From NCBI RefSeq assembly GCF_028622875.1, contig NZ_CP117709.1:6947001-7011000 (forward strand): a DNA stretch of 64,000 nt, written 5' to 3'. The number at the start of each line of letters is the position of its first letter. Position 1 is the first letter of the stretch. Below are positions 52,009-61,449 of the stretch, one piece after another. Made by a program: the position numbers and the translations under genes. The notes under the pieces are model-generated. The model did no database searches. It saw only the letters and a list, made by a program, of their open reading frames with translations, and was not told the DNA's origin. Origin of the DNA: Streptomyces sp. MMBL 11-1. GTDB lineage: Bacteria > Actinomycetota > Actinomycetes > Streptomycetales > Streptomycetaceae.

Positions 52009-54444
52009 ATGCTCGGTGAGCTCCTGGACCGTTCCCCCCGCCGGATCGGCCCCTACCGGACCCTCGCCCGCCTCGGCGCGGGAGGCATGGGCGAGGTGTA
52101 TCTGGGGGCCGATACGCGGCCCCGGCGTCCCCACACCGGCCCGCAGCTCGTGGCCGTCAAGACGGTGAGGGCGGAACTGGTCGGCGACCCGGCGCTGCGC
52201 GACCGGTTCCGCCGGGAGACGGAGACGGCCCGCTCGGTCGACAGCCGGTTCACGGCCCGGCTGCTCGCCGCGGACGCGGATGCCGCGGAGCCGTGGCTGG
52301 CCACCGAGTACGTGGCGGGGCCGACCCTGGAGCGGGCGGTCCGCGCGGCGGGCCCCCTGCCGGTCGAAACGGTCCACCGCCTCGGTCTCGGCCTCGTACG
52401 GGCGCTGCGCGGCATCCACCACGCGCGGGTGCAGCACCGCGACCTGAAGCCGACGAACATCCTTCTCGGCGCCGAAGGTCCCAAGGTCATCGACTTCGGC
52501 ATCGCCCGCGACTTCGGGGCCGGCACCCTGACGGCGACCGGCGTGATGGTCGGGTCGCCGGGCTACATGTCGCCGGAGCACGTGCGGGGCGGACGGCATG
52601 TGGTGGCCGCGTCGGACATCTTCTGCCTGGCGTCGGTGCTGTGTTACGCGGCGAGCGGTACGCCTCCGTTCGGGGAGGGTCCGCTGGCCGCCGTGCTCTA
52701 CCGGATCTCGCAGGCCGACGTCGATCTGACGGGCGTACCGGACCCGGTGCGAGAACTGATCGAGGACTGTCTGCACCCGGACCCCTCGTCCCGCCCCGAC
52801 ACCACCGTCCTCGAGACCCGCTTCCGGACCGTGACCGACCTGCCGGACGCCGCGTACGACGGCAGCCTCTGGCCGCCCGGCGTACGGGAGTTGGTGGCGG
52901 CGGACGAGGCCGAACTGGCCGGACTGCTGGAGGCGGCGGGCGCGATCGCCGCCGCGCCCCCCACGATGCCGGGCGCGCCCCCGGTGCACAGCGCGGAAAC
53001 GGTCACCGGCCCTCCGCCGCCTCCGGCGACCCCGCCGGCCGGCCCGCGGTCCGGACCGCGCCGGCGCACGGTCGTCGCCGTGATCGCGGCGGCGCTCGCC
53101 GCCGGTGTGCTCGGCGCCTTCGGGCTGCGGGCCCTGGAGGGCGGCGGGGACGACGGCGACAAGGCGTCCGGTGCCGCATCCGGCTCCCCCTCGCCCTCCG
53201 CGTCGGCGGACATCGCTCCCGGGGCCGGTCTCAACCGGTACGGCGTCGACGGCAGCCGCTACTTCCCCGTCGACTCGACGGTCCGTCCGGACGGCTGGAA
53301 GCCATGGTCGGCGAAGCTGGACACGCGCCCCTGGGACTGCGCCCTGAACCGTGTGCTGTTGGTCTGCCGCACCGTGGACGGAGGCCTCGCGGCGGTCCGC
53401 GCGTCCGACGGGGAACCGCTGTGGAACGCGGCGTCGCCCGACCCCGGCGGCCTGCCGGACAGGGGTAACCGTGGTATGCGCATTCCGGGCAACGGCAGCG
53501 CCCCCCTGATCCAGGGCGACACGGTCGTCTCCGCCGAGGCCGGCATGGTCCGCGGCCGGTCCGCCGCGGACGGAGAGGTCCGCTGGGAGCACGACACGGG
53601 TCTGGGGCCCGAGGCGGAGAGCGTCGGAAACGCACTGCTGGGCGACGGCGTCGCGTTCTTCACCCTGGGCTCCGGGCCGAGTCCGACCGTCCACGCCTAC
53701 GACGTCGGCACGCGAAAACACCTCTGGAAGCGGTCCCTGGTGTCGCATGACGCGCCGATGGCCGCATCCGGGATGTACGGCCCCGACGCGTTCACGGAGG
53801 GCAGGCTCATCGCCCGGACGGACGGCGGCATGACCGCGTTCGGCGCGAGGACCGGGGAGCCGACTCCCCTGGGGGTGCCCGGGAACGGCTTGTGCGGTGC
53901 CGTGCTGGTCCACAACGGCCACATCTACTGCGACACCGAGAAGCCCGCGAACGCCGGGGAGGCAGGGGAGGGGACCACCGTGACGCTGGACGCGGTGACG
54001 CTGCGGCCGGTCGACGAAGGCGGCCCGCGCACCGCTCTCGAACGGAACGGGGCAGAGGGCGCGGTCCCCGCCAACGGCATGACGTACAGCCTGCGGTTCG
54101 GCGCTGGAGGCCGTGTCGAGCTCACACCCCATGGCCCTCCGCACGGGACCCACACGGTCGCCCCGCCCCGGGAGGAAGGGGAAGAGGGCGGAGAGTTTCC
54201 CTCCATGGAACCGGTGATCGTCGGAGACACGGCGGTGTACGCCGACAACCGTCGCCTCTACACACTGCCGTTGGACGGCGACGAGCGAGCCCGGCGTGAG
54301 ATCGACGGCGGGCCGGGCGATCGAGGCCCGGCCGGCCTCGATTCCGAGCACCTGGCCTGGGCGCCGCACGTGATCTCCCTGGGCGGAGCGCTCTTCGTGA
54401 TCTACCACGACGGAACCGTGCGGTCCATGAAGCTTCCCGCCTGA
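52009..54444 (+). CDS. Membrane Ser/Thr protein kinase with PQQ-type beta-propeller
   Basis: An 811-residue receptor kinase. The N-terminal Hanks-type domain (about 18-285) has the glycine loop LGAGGMGEVYLG, Lys51 in LVAVKTV, HRDLKPTN with D145 and DFGIARDF with D162. A Pro/Ala linker and one membrane helix (about 355-376) follow. The outer part is a PQQ-enzyme-like propeller with repeated W-containing strands such as LKPWSAKLDTRPWDC and KHLWKRSLVSH. ATG 52009 is behind GGGGGAGGG. The propeller probably senses an extracytoplasmic ligand. It is followed 70 bp later by a paralogue. Confidence 0.9.
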   Translation: MLGELLDRSPRRIGPYRTLARLGAGGMGEVYLGADTRPRRPHTGPQLVAVKTVRAELVGDPALRDRFRRETETARSVDSRFTARLLAADADAAEPWLATEYVAGPTLERAVRAAGPLPVETVHRLGLGLVRALRGIHHARVQHRDLKPTNILLGAEGPKVIDFGIARDFGAGTLTATGVMVGSPGYMSPEHVRGGRHVVAASDIFCLASVLCYAASGTPPFGEGPLAAVLYRISQADVDLTGVPDPVRELIEDCLHPDPSSRPDTTVLETRFRTVTDLPDAAYDGSLWPPGVRELVAADEAELAGLLEAAGAIAAAPPTMPGAPPVHSAETVTGPPPPPATPPAGPRSGPRRRTVVAVIAAALAAGVLGAFGLRALEGGGDDGDKASGAASGSPSPSASADIAPGAGLNRYGVDGSRYFPVDSTVRPDGWKPWSAKLDTRPWDCALNRVLLVCRTVDGGLAAVRASDGEPLWNAASPDPGGLPDRGNRGMRIPGNGSAPLIQGDTVVSAEAGMVRGRSAADGEVRWEHDTGLGPEAESVGNALLGDGVAFFTLGSGPSPTVHAYDVGTRKHLWKRSLVSHDAPMAASGMYGPDAFTEGRLIARTDGGMTAFGARTGEPTPLGVPGNGLCGAVLVHNGHIYCDTEKPANAGEAGEGTTVTLDAVTLRPVDEGGPRTALERNGAEGAVPANGMTYSLRFGAGGRVELTPHGPPHGTHTVAPPREEGEEGGEFPSMEPVIVGDTAVYADNRRLYTLPLDGDERARREIDGGPGDRGPAGLDSEHLAWAPHVISLGGALFVIYHDGTVRSMKLPA

Positions 54445-54514
54445 GACACCCGTCCCCGCCCACTCGGCCCATCGAACCACCCCGGCCCGGTAACTGACTT
54501 GGAGTCCCTTCGTC

Positions 54515-56827
54515 GTGTTGCGTCCGCTCGACGCCGATGCCCCTGACCACGTGGGCCCGTACCGGCTGCTCGCCGGCCTCGGCTCCGGAGGCATGGGTAC
54601 GGTCCACCTCGCCCTGCCACCGGACGGCGGCCCCGACGACCTCGTCGCACTGAAGACCGTCCGCCGCGACCTGGACCTCGAGGGCGACTTCCGGATCCGG
54701 TTCCGACGCGAGGCGGAGGCGGCGCGCGCCGTACGCGGCCCGTACGTCTCCGCGCTCGTCGGCGCCGAACCGGAAGCCGAACGACCCTGGCTGGCCACCC
54801 AGTACGTCGCCGGGCCCTCGCTCGCCGACGCGGTGGCCCGGCACGGCCCGCTGCCCGTCGACGCGGTGCGCCGACTCGGTGCGGACCTCGCGCGGGGCCT
54901 GGCCGCCGTGCACGGGGCGCGACTGGTGCACCGGGACCTGAAACCTGCCAACGTCGTCCTCGGCGCCTCGGGCCCACGGCTCATCGACTTCGGCATCGCC
55001 CAGGCCTACGACGCGACGGCGCTCACCGCGACCGGCATCATGGTCGGCTCGCCGGGCTTCATGTCCCCCGAGCACATCGACGGCGGCCGTTCGGTGACCT
55101 CCGCGTCGGATGTGTTCTGTCTCGGTGCCGTCCTCTGCTTCGCCGCCACGGGGCACGGGCCGTTCGAGGACAGTGAACTCGCCGCGATGGTGCACCGCAT
55201 CGTGCAGGGAGAAGCTGAACTCTCCCATGTTCCGACGGAGTTGCGGGATGTCGTGGCCGACTGTCTGCGACAGGAACCCGGCCGCCGCCCGACGACGGAC
55301 GACCTGATCCGCACCCTGGACCCGGACGCCGCCTCGGCCCGCCCGGGAGCCGTGCGGGCCCCCCGCCGGGAGCCCTTCCCCTGGCCGGACGGTGTGCGCG
55401 GCGCGATCCGCGCGTACGAGACGGCCGTTGGCCGAGCGCTCCTCGCACCCCCGGCCCCCCGGAAGGCACTCGTCGGTACGCCGCCGGGCCCCGGCGCGCC
55501 ACCCCCGGTTCCCCCGCAGTCCTCGGCGCCGACCCCGAAACGGGCGGGAAGCCGGTTGCGCCGGTCCCTCGGTGCCGGTGCCGCTCTCCTCGTCGGCACG
55601 CTCACGGTCGTCCTGCTGAACCTGCCGGGCGACGAGAAGGGCCCGGGCGGGGGTGCGGCGTCCTCGGGGAACCCGGGCGGGTCCCCGGAGAGCACGAAGA
55701 GCCCCGGCCCCGCCACCGTCCGCACCGCCCCCGTGGCCGTCGACGCGACGGGTGACTTCGGACCGGACGCGCTGGACCGCACGCTGCAGCCCGAAGGCTG
55801 GCAGCCGTGGATCACGTCCGTCGAAGGAAGAGGCGGCGCGTCGGACTGTTCGCTCAGCGGCACCGTGCTCGTCTGCGTCCGGTGGGACCGGGACAGGAGG
55901 CGAGGCCACCTGGAGGCGAGGAACGCGGCCGACGGCACACCCGCGTGGCGCTACCCCGCCGGCAGCGGCGGAGAGGACCTCACCTCACTGCCCTACGCCG
56001 AACTGGACACCAGGCACGTCTACACCACCTCGACCGACGGCACCGGTGTCGACGTGCTCGATCTCGGCGATGGAAAGCGGGTGGCGAGGCTGCCGGGCCG
56101 CACGGGGTACCTGTCGGCCGCCGCCCGGGTCCACCAAGGACAGCTCTTCGTCTCCTACGTCGCGGAGGGCGGGCCGGCCGAGGCCGGGGACGTGTTCCTC
56201 CGCGCGTACTCCGTCAAGGACCGCGAGAAGCAGTGGGAACGCGCGATGCCCTCCGCGCAGGCCCAGTCGTTGGACATCGCGGGCGACCGTCTCTGGGTGA
56301 CCGGCGGGGACACCCGCACCCTGGACCCGAAGACCGGCGAGGACCTGGACAGGGTCTCCGACCACTGTCCCCGTCCGAGGCGGGGGGACCCGTACGTCGC
56401 CTGTCTGGACGCGGTGCGGGAGACCCGAACGCTCAGGAAGGTCAGCGACACACGTGTCGACATGCTGCACGGCGCGCGGCACGAGAAGGTGGTGTTCGTA
56501 CGAGGCAGGGGTACGGCGAAGGGCTCCGCGTACCTCAGCGCGCTCGACCCGCGGACCTGGCGCGAGCAGTGGTCGCTGCCCTGGAACGGCGAGGACTCCG
56601 TCATCGTGGCCGGTGACCGGGTCCTGGTGATCGGGGCCGGCGAGCTGCGGGGATTCGACCTGGAGCAGGGCACGGCCGTGGCGAGCCGGTCCACGCTCCG
56701 CGGCTGGCCCCGGGAGGGAGAGGCCGTCGACGCTCCCTCGATGCGGCCGTCCAGCGTCCTGGTGTCCGGCGGCTCCTTCTACCTGACCTTCGAGGACGGC
56801 ACCCTTCTGTCCGCCCCCGTTCCCTGA
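54515..56827 (+). CDS. Second membrane Ser/Thr kinase with PQQ-type beta-propeller (paralogue)
   Basis: A 770-residue paralogue of the preceding kinase with the same order: kinase domain with LGSGGMGTVHLA, Lys47 in LVALKTV, VHRDLKPANVVL and LIDFGIAQAY; a Pro-rich linker; one membrane helix near 353-372; and an outer propeller. The start is a GTG at 54515. Tandem arrangement suggests duplication followed by divergence of the sensor part. All catalytic residues are present. It may act jointly with the first kinase. Confidence 0.9.
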   Translation: MLRPLDADAPDHVGPYRLLAGLGSGGMGTVHLALPPDGGPDDLVALKTVRRDLDLEGDFRIRFRREAEAARAVRGPYVSALVGAEPEAERPWLATQYVAGPSLADAVARHGPLPVDAVRRLGADLARGLAAVHGARLVHRDLKPANVVLGASGPRLIDFGIAQAYDATALTATGIMVGSPGFMSPEHIDGGRSVTSASDVFCLGAVLCFAATGHGPFEDSELAAMVHRIVQGEAELSHVPTELRDVVADCLRQEPGRRPTTDDLIRTLDPDAASARPGAVRAPRREPFPWPDGVRGAIRAYETAVGRALLAPPAPRKALVGTPPGPGAPPPVPPQSSAPTPKRAGSRLRRSLGAGAALLVGTLTVVLLNLPGDEKGPGGGAASSGNPGGSPESTKSPGPATVRTAPVAVDATGDFGPDALDRTLQPEGWQPWITSVEGRGGASDCSLSGTVLVCVRWDRDRRRGHLEARNAADGTPAWRYPAGSGGEDLTSLPYAELDTRHVYTTSTDGTGVDVLDLGDGKRVARLPGRTGYLSAAARVHQGQLFVSYVAEGGPAEAGDVFLRAYSVKDREKQWERAMPSAQAQSLDIAGDRLWVTGGDTRTLDPKTGEDLDRVSDHCPRPRRGDPYVACLDAVRETRTLRKVSDTRVDMLHGARHEKVVFVRGRGTAKGSAYLSALDPRTWREQWSLPWNGEDSVIVAGDRVLVIGAGELRGFDLEQGTAVASRSTLRGWPREGEAVDAPSMRPSSVLVSGGSFYLTFEDGTLLSAPVP

Positions 56828-56973
56828 GCCGGTGACCCGGGACCGGGTGGGTGGGGCGCCGGCGGCGGCCGGGGCCCGCGGCCCCTTCTCCACCGCGCCA
56901 CCGCCCTGCCCGCGCACCTGGCCGGACGTCCCGGCAGGACCGCCTCGTCCCGTTCCTGGCATGATCGGCCGAC

Positions 56974-57765
56974 ATGAGCGACGCACCCCGCCACCTCCTC
57001 GTCATCGGCATGGGCGCCGGCGACCCCGACCACCTGACCCTCGCCGCGGTGAAGGCCATGCGCCGGGCCGACGTCTTCTTCGTGGTCGGCAAAGGCAAGG
57101 AGAAGGAGTCCCTCACCCGGCTGCGGCGGGACATCCTCGACGAACACCTCACCGGCCCCTACCGCGTCGTCGAGGCCGAGGACCCGTGGCGGGACCGCAC
57201 CCAGCAGGACGGCGGGCGCTACACCTCGGCGGTGCGCGACTGGCGTCACCGCCGCGCCCACATCTGCGAACGCCTGATCATCGAGGAACTCGCGCCGGGA
57301 CAGTGCGGAGCCTTCCTGGTGTGGGGCGACCCGTCCCTGTACGACAGCACCCTCGCGATCCTCGACGACATCCGGGGCCGGGGCACGGTGGAATTCGGCC
57401 ATGAGGTGATCCCCGGCATCAGCAGCGTCTCCGCCCTCGCCGCACGCCACGGCGTCACCCTGAACCGGGTCGGCCGCCCCATCCACATCACCCCCGGCAG
57501 GCGTCTCGCCCAGGGCTTTCCCGAGGACGACGGCGACATCGTCGTGATGCTCGACGGCCACGAGAGCTTCACCCACCTGACGGGCAGGGGCCTGTGGATC
57601 CACTGGGGCGCGTACATCGGCACCCCCGACGAGATCCTGGTCTCCGGCCCGCTCGACGAGGTCGCCGGCCGGATCAGGCGGCTGCGCGCGGAGGCCCGCG
57701 AACGGCACGGCTGGATCATGGACACCTATCTGCTGCGCCGACCGCCCGGCACGGGCGGCGACTGA
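56974..57765 (+). CDS. cobF: Precorrin-6A synthase (deacetylating), CobF
   Basis: A 263-residue SAM-dependent tetrapyrrole methylase. The N-terminal loop is LVIGMGAGDPDHLTLAAVKAM. Downstream motifs, RADVFFVVGKGKEK, FLVWGDPSLYDSTL and HEVIPGISSVSALAARHGVTLNRVGRP, fit CobF. It methylates C-1 of precorrin-5 with loss of acetate in the aerobic cobalamin pathway. Other cob genes are not adjacent. Its proximity to a B12 riboswitch-controlled metE gene is notable but they are separate transcripts. Confidence 0.9.
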   Translation: MSDAPRHLLVIGMGAGDPDHLTLAAVKAMRRADVFFVVGKGKEKESLTRLRRDILDEHLTGPYRVVEAEDPWRDRTQQDGGRYTSAVRDWRHRRAHICERLIIEELAPGQCGAFLVWGDPSLYDSTLAILDDIRGRGTVEFGHEVIPGISSVSALAARHGVTLNRVGRPIHITPGRRLAQGFPEDDGDIVVMLDGHESFTHLTGRGLWIHWGAYIGTPDEILVSGPLDEVAGRIRRLRAEARERHGWIMDTYLLRRPPGTGGD

Positions 57766-57854
57766 CGGCCGATGGCGGACGGGCCCACGTCGAGGCGCGG
57801 GCGGCGAGGGTCTCCGCACCTCGTCGTCGGACCCGACAGCGGTCCCGGGAGTGC

Positions 57855-58052
57855 TCAGCGCCGGGTCTCGTGCGCCCTGATCACGCCGAGCCCGTGCCCC
57901 AGGCTCGGGCATTCGGCGGTGAGGTCGTCGCCCCGCACCAGGTAGTCGTGCACCCGGCCGTCCGCCGGCCGTTCGATCGCGCGATACAGCGTGCCGTTCA
58001 CGGTGATCGTCCAGTCGTCGCCGTCCTGGGCCCACCCGACTGTCTTCTTCAT
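57855..58052 (-). CDS. Small conserved-looking protein, unknown function
   Basis: A 65-residue protein, opposite in direction to its neighbours: VGWAQDGDDWTITVNGTLYRAIER... through GLGVIRAHETRR. It has a regular beta-rich pattern and codon use like real genes, unlike the shadow frames. No signal peptide or membrane segment, no cysteine pair, and no family I recognise. Confidence 0.55.
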   Translation of the reverse strand: MKKTVGWAQDGDDWTITVNGTLYRAIERPADGRVHDYLVRGDDLTAECPSLGHGLGVIRAHETRR

Positions 58053-58397
58053 CTGGCGTTTTCCGTTTCCTCGGTCGGCCTCGCCGTGGGTCGGCGGCCG
58101 TGTAGTGGGAAGAAGAACGGCTTGTGACGCTCGGTGGTTCCGCAGTCCCTACGCCATTCGGTTACATCTGTGTCACTGTCACGCCCAGTGGACGCGCCTG
58201 ACCTGACCAGCGGTCAGCACGCGGCCGACGAACGGCCGAACGAGCGGAAAACGGGCGTGGCAGGCCGCGGTGCCCCGCCGCGACGGAGTCCGACCCGGGG
58301 ACGGGAGCGCTCGCCGCCCCGTCGCCCCGTGGCACCATCCGAAGTGTGAACAACAGTGCGCACGGGCCGGGCGTCCGTCTAGGCTGACCGGCGCAGC
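58053..58397. promoter_or_regulatory. Intergenic region upstream of the metE riboswitch
   Basis: About 345 bp without a convincing gene. It includes the promoter for metE and a small perfect palindrome CTGACC-AGC-GGTCAG at 58203-58217 that might be a regulator site. Confidence 0.4.
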
Positions 58398-58580
58398 TGG
58401 TTCGCCCTGTCCGCCAGGCAGGGTGTCGTAAGAGGGAACCCGGTGGGAATCCGGGACTGCCCCGCAGCGGTGAGTGGGAACGACCGCCGTCATACGCACT
58501 GGGCCCGGCCGGGTCTGGGAAGCGACGGTCATTAGGTGTCTGCCCCGGCAGACGTGCCCGCGAGTCCGAAGACCTGCCCG
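58398..58580 (+). ncRNA. Cobalamin (B12) riboswitch
   Basis: The conserved core is readable: GAGGGAACCCGGTGGGAATC, then GGGACTGCCCCGCAGCGGT, then GGGAAGCGACGG, and the closing box AGTCCGAAGACCTGCC at 58563-58578. It lies upstream of metE in the same direction. Adenosylcobalamin binding should lower expression of the B12-independent methionine synthase when B12 is available. Confidence 0.95.
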
Positions 58581-58584
58581 TTGC

Positions 58585-58608
58585 CCGCACGCGACCGTTC
58601 GCGTGCGG
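58585..58608 (+). terminator. Hairpin following the riboswitch, probable expression platform
   Basis: Perfect 10-bp arms CCGCACGCGA (58585-58594) and TCGCGTGCGG (58599-58608) with a 4-base loop, five bases after the B12 box. It could act as the regulated terminator or anti-terminator element; no U-run follows. Confidence 0.5.
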
Positions 58609-58760
58609 AGATCTCGGTGACCTCGTGGGCGGGTCGGCGTGACCAGCGGGCGGACGGACACGGTTCTACGTGTTCCGGTCTCCGCCCGACGTGTCATCCC
58701 CTCGCGTTCGCGTCCCGTCCCGGGATCTGTCCCGCAGACACGCTCGCGAAGGAGAGTCAC

Positions 58761-61085
58761 GTGACAGCGAAGCCCGCAGCCGCGGCAGCACAGACCACCG
58801 TGTACGGCTACCCCCGCCAGGGCCGGAACCGCGAACTGAAGAAGGCCATCGAGGGTTACTGGAAGGGCCGCGTCGACGCCGACGCCCTCCGGGAGACCGC
58901 CGCCGAGCTGCGCCGGGGAACCTGGCGGCAGCTCGCCGAGGCCGGAGTCCACGAGGTGCCGACCGGTGACTTCTCGTACTACGACCATGTCCTGGACACC
59001 AGCGTCATGGTCGGCGCAGTCCCCGAGCGGCACCGCGAGGCCGTCGACGCCGACGCCCTCGACGGCTACTTCGCCATGGCCCGGGGCACACAGGACGTCG
59101 CCCCGCTGGAGATGACGAAGTGGTTCGACACGAACTACCACTATCTGGTACCTGAGTTGGGCCCGGACACGGTGTTCTCCGCCGACTCCGCCAAGCAGGT
59201 CGCGGAGTTCCAGGAGGCGCTGGCCCTCGGTCTCACGCCCCGACCGGTGCTGGTCGGACCCATCACCTATCTCCTGCTCGCCAAGGCGGCTCCCGGCGTG
59301 GCGGTGGACTTCGAGCCGCTGACCCTCCTGGACCGGCTGCTCCCCGTGTACGCGGAGGTCCTCGCCGACCTGCGCGCGGCGGGCGCCACGTGGGTGCAGC
59401 TCGACGAACCCGCGCTCGTCCAGGACCGCACCCCTGCCGAGTTGAACGCCGCCGCCCGCGCCTACCGCGAGCTCGGCGGACACGCCGACCGGCCCCGACT
59501 GCTGGTCGCCTCCTACTTCGGGCGGCTCGGCGAAGCGCTGGCGGTCCTGGCCAAGGCCCCCGTCGACGGGCTGGCCCTGGACTTCACCGAGTCCGGCGCG
59601 GGGAACCTCGACGACCTCGCGGCGGCCGGCGGGCTGCCCGGCAAACGGCTGGTCGCCGGTGTCGTGAACGGCCGCAACATCTGGATCAACGACTACGAGA
59701 AGTCGCTCGCCACCCTCGGCACTCTCCTCGGCCTCGCCGACCGGGTCGACGTCTCCGCCTCCTGCTCCCTCCTGCACGTCCCGCTGGACGCCGACGCCGA
59801 GCAGAGCATCGATCCGGGCATCGCCCGCTGGCTCGCCTTCGCCCAGCAGAAGACCCAGGAAATCGTCGTCCTGGCCCGTGGTCTGGGCGGCGGCACGGAC
59901 ACCATCGCGGCCGAACTCGCCGCCAACCGCGCCGACCTGGCCTCCCGCACCGACGCGGCGCTCACCCGCGACCCGGCCGTCCGCGCCCGTGCGGCGGCCG
60001 TCACCGACGCGGACGGCCGCCGCTCCCAGCCGTACCCGGAACGCGCCGCCGTCCAACGCGCCCACCTCGGACTGCCGCTGCTGCCGACGACCACCATCGG
60101 CTCCTTCCCGCAGACCACCGAGGTGCGCACCGCACGCGCCGACCTGCGGGCGGGGCGGATCGACGAGGCCGGATACGAGGAGCGCGTCAAGAACGAGATC
60201 CGCGAGGTCATCTTCTTCCAGGAGAAGGCCGGACTGGACGTCCTGGTGCACGGCGAGCCCGAACGCAACGACATGGTCCAGTACTTCGCCGAGCAGCTCA
60301 CCGGATACCTCGCCACCGAGCACGGCTGGGTGCAGTCCTACGGCACCCGGTATGTCCGGCCGCCGGTCCTCGCGGGCGACATCTCGCGTCCCGGGCCGAT
60401 GACGGTGCGCTGGACGACGTACGCGCAGTCGCTGACCGCACGCCCCGTCAAGGGCATGCTCACCGGTCCGGTCACGATGCTGGCCTGGTCCTTCGTCCGC
60501 GACGACCAGCCGCTCGCCGACACCGCCCGTCAGGTGGCTCTCGCCCTGCGTGACGAGGTGAACGACCTGGAGGCGAGCGGCGCTTCGGTGGTCCAGGTCG
60601 ACGAGCCCGCGCTGCGCGAGACGCTGCCGCTGCGGGCGGCGGAGCACGCCGCGTACCTGGAGTGGGCGACGGAGTCCTTCCGGCTCGCCACCTCCGGGGT
60701 CCGGCCGGACACCCAGATCCACACCCACATGTGCTACGCGGAGTTCGGTGACATCGTCCAGGCCATCGATGATCTCGACGCCGACGTCATCAGCCTGGAA
60801 GCGGCCCGCTCCCATATGCAGGTCGCCCGCGAACTGGCCGCCCACGGCTACCCCCGCGAGGCGGGCCCGGGCGTCTACGACATCCACTCCCCGCGCGTCC
60901 CCAGCGCCGAGGAGGCGGCGTCCCTGTTGCGCGAGGCACTTGAGGCCATCCCGGCGACACGCCTGTGGGTGAACCCGGACTGCGGCCTGAAGACCCGCGG
61001 CTGGCCCGAGACCCGGGCCTCCCTGGAGAACCTGGTCGCCGCCGCGCGGGAGATCCGCGCGGAGCTGCCCACCGAAGCGGCGTGA
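58761..61085 (+). CDS. metE: Cobalamin-independent methionine synthase
   Basis: A 774-residue two-barrel enzyme that methylates homocysteine with 5-methyltetrahydrofolate. GTG 58761 follows GAAGGAGAG. The N-terminal half shows GYPRQGRNRELKKAIEGYW and KWFDTNYHYLVPE. The catalytic half shows PTTTIGSFPQT, the substrate loop VLVHGEPERNDMVQYF and the zinc ligands in HTHMCYAEFGD and NPDCGLKTR. Control by the upstream B12 riboswitch fits its redundancy with MetH. A strong terminator follows at 61225. Confidence 0.96.
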   Translation: MTAKPAAAAAQTTVYGYPRQGRNRELKKAIEGYWKGRVDADALRETAAELRRGTWRQLAEAGVHEVPTGDFSYYDHVLDTSVMVGAVPERHREAVDADALDGYFAMARGTQDVAPLEMTKWFDTNYHYLVPELGPDTVFSADSAKQVAEFQEALALGLTPRPVLVGPITYLLLAKAAPGVAVDFEPLTLLDRLLPVYAEVLADLRAAGATWVQLDEPALVQDRTPAELNAAARAYRELGGHADRPRLLVASYFGRLGEALAVLAKAPVDGLALDFTESGAGNLDDLAAAGGLPGKRLVAGVVNGRNIWINDYEKSLATLGTLLGLADRVDVSASCSLLHVPLDADAEQSIDPGIARWLAFAQQKTQEIVVLARGLGGGTDTIAAELAANRADLASRTDAALTRDPAVRARAAAVTDADGRRSQPYPERAAVQRAHLGLPLLPTTTIGSFPQTTEVRTARADLRAGRIDEAGYEERVKNEIREVIFFQEKAGLDVLVHGEPERNDMVQYFAEQLTGYLATEHGWVQSYGTRYVRPPVLAGDISRPGPMTVRWTTYAQSLTARPVKGMLTGPVTMLAWSFVRDDQPLADTARQVALALRDEVNDLEASGASVVQVDEPALRETLPLRAAEHAAYLEWATESFRLATSGVRPDTQIHTHMCYAEFGDIVQAIDDLDADVISLEAARSHMQVARELAAHGYPREAGPGVYDIHSPRVPSAEEAASLLREALEAIPATRLWVNPDCGLKTRGWPETRASLENLVAAAREIRAELPTEAA

Positions 61086-61449
61086 TCCGGGCCGCCCTGT
61101 CCCGACTACGCTCCGGGGAACGGTAGGTCGGGCGCCGGCGGGACGACCGTACTGCGGCAACGCGTTCCTTCGCGCGGTCGGAGTGGGGTCAGCCTCACCG
61201 GCGGGTGCCCGGCGGTGGATCTTTCCGTGACCGGTGCCGCCCCGCGCACGGGACGGCACCGGTCACGGGGCGGGTGGCCCGCTGGGCCGCTCGATCCGCG
61301 CGCCCCGGCGCCCCGACGCCCTGAAGAAGTCGGTCACCCTCCGGGCAGCTCGGCCGCCGGGAGTTCGGCGACGGGGGACCTTGCGGTGGCCGAAGCGGAG
61401 GCGGCCGAGGATACCGATCCCCCCGGGGCGGGGGGTGTTCGCCGGGGGG
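61086..61449. other. Intergenic between metE and etfA with terminator, no gene
   Basis: 364 bp between two convergent genes. It holds the hairpin at 61225-61268 and a very C/G-rich run before the etfA stop. The frames crossing it are continuations of shadow ORFs. Confidence 0.5.
61225..61268. terminator. Bidirectional terminator between metE and etfA
   Basis: Perfect 15-bp arms CCGTGACCGGTGCCG (61225-61239) and CGGCACCGGTCACGG (61254-61268) with a 14-base loop, between convergent genes. Confidence 0.8.

Noticed and set aside
51906..52019. 37-codon frame upstream of the first kinase as a leader peptide gene
   Set aside because: It has a plausible ribosome site but Pro/Ala/Arg-biased sequence and no independent support; mentioned only in the intergenic entry.
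51964..54996. 1010-codon minus-strand frame opposite the first kinase
   Set aside because: Shadow of a high-GC gene; no domain, and it crosses into the second kinase gene.
58179..61259. 1026-codon minus-strand frame opposite metE and its leader
   Set aside because: It runs through the riboswitch and the whole of metE with Arg/Gly-rich sequence only.
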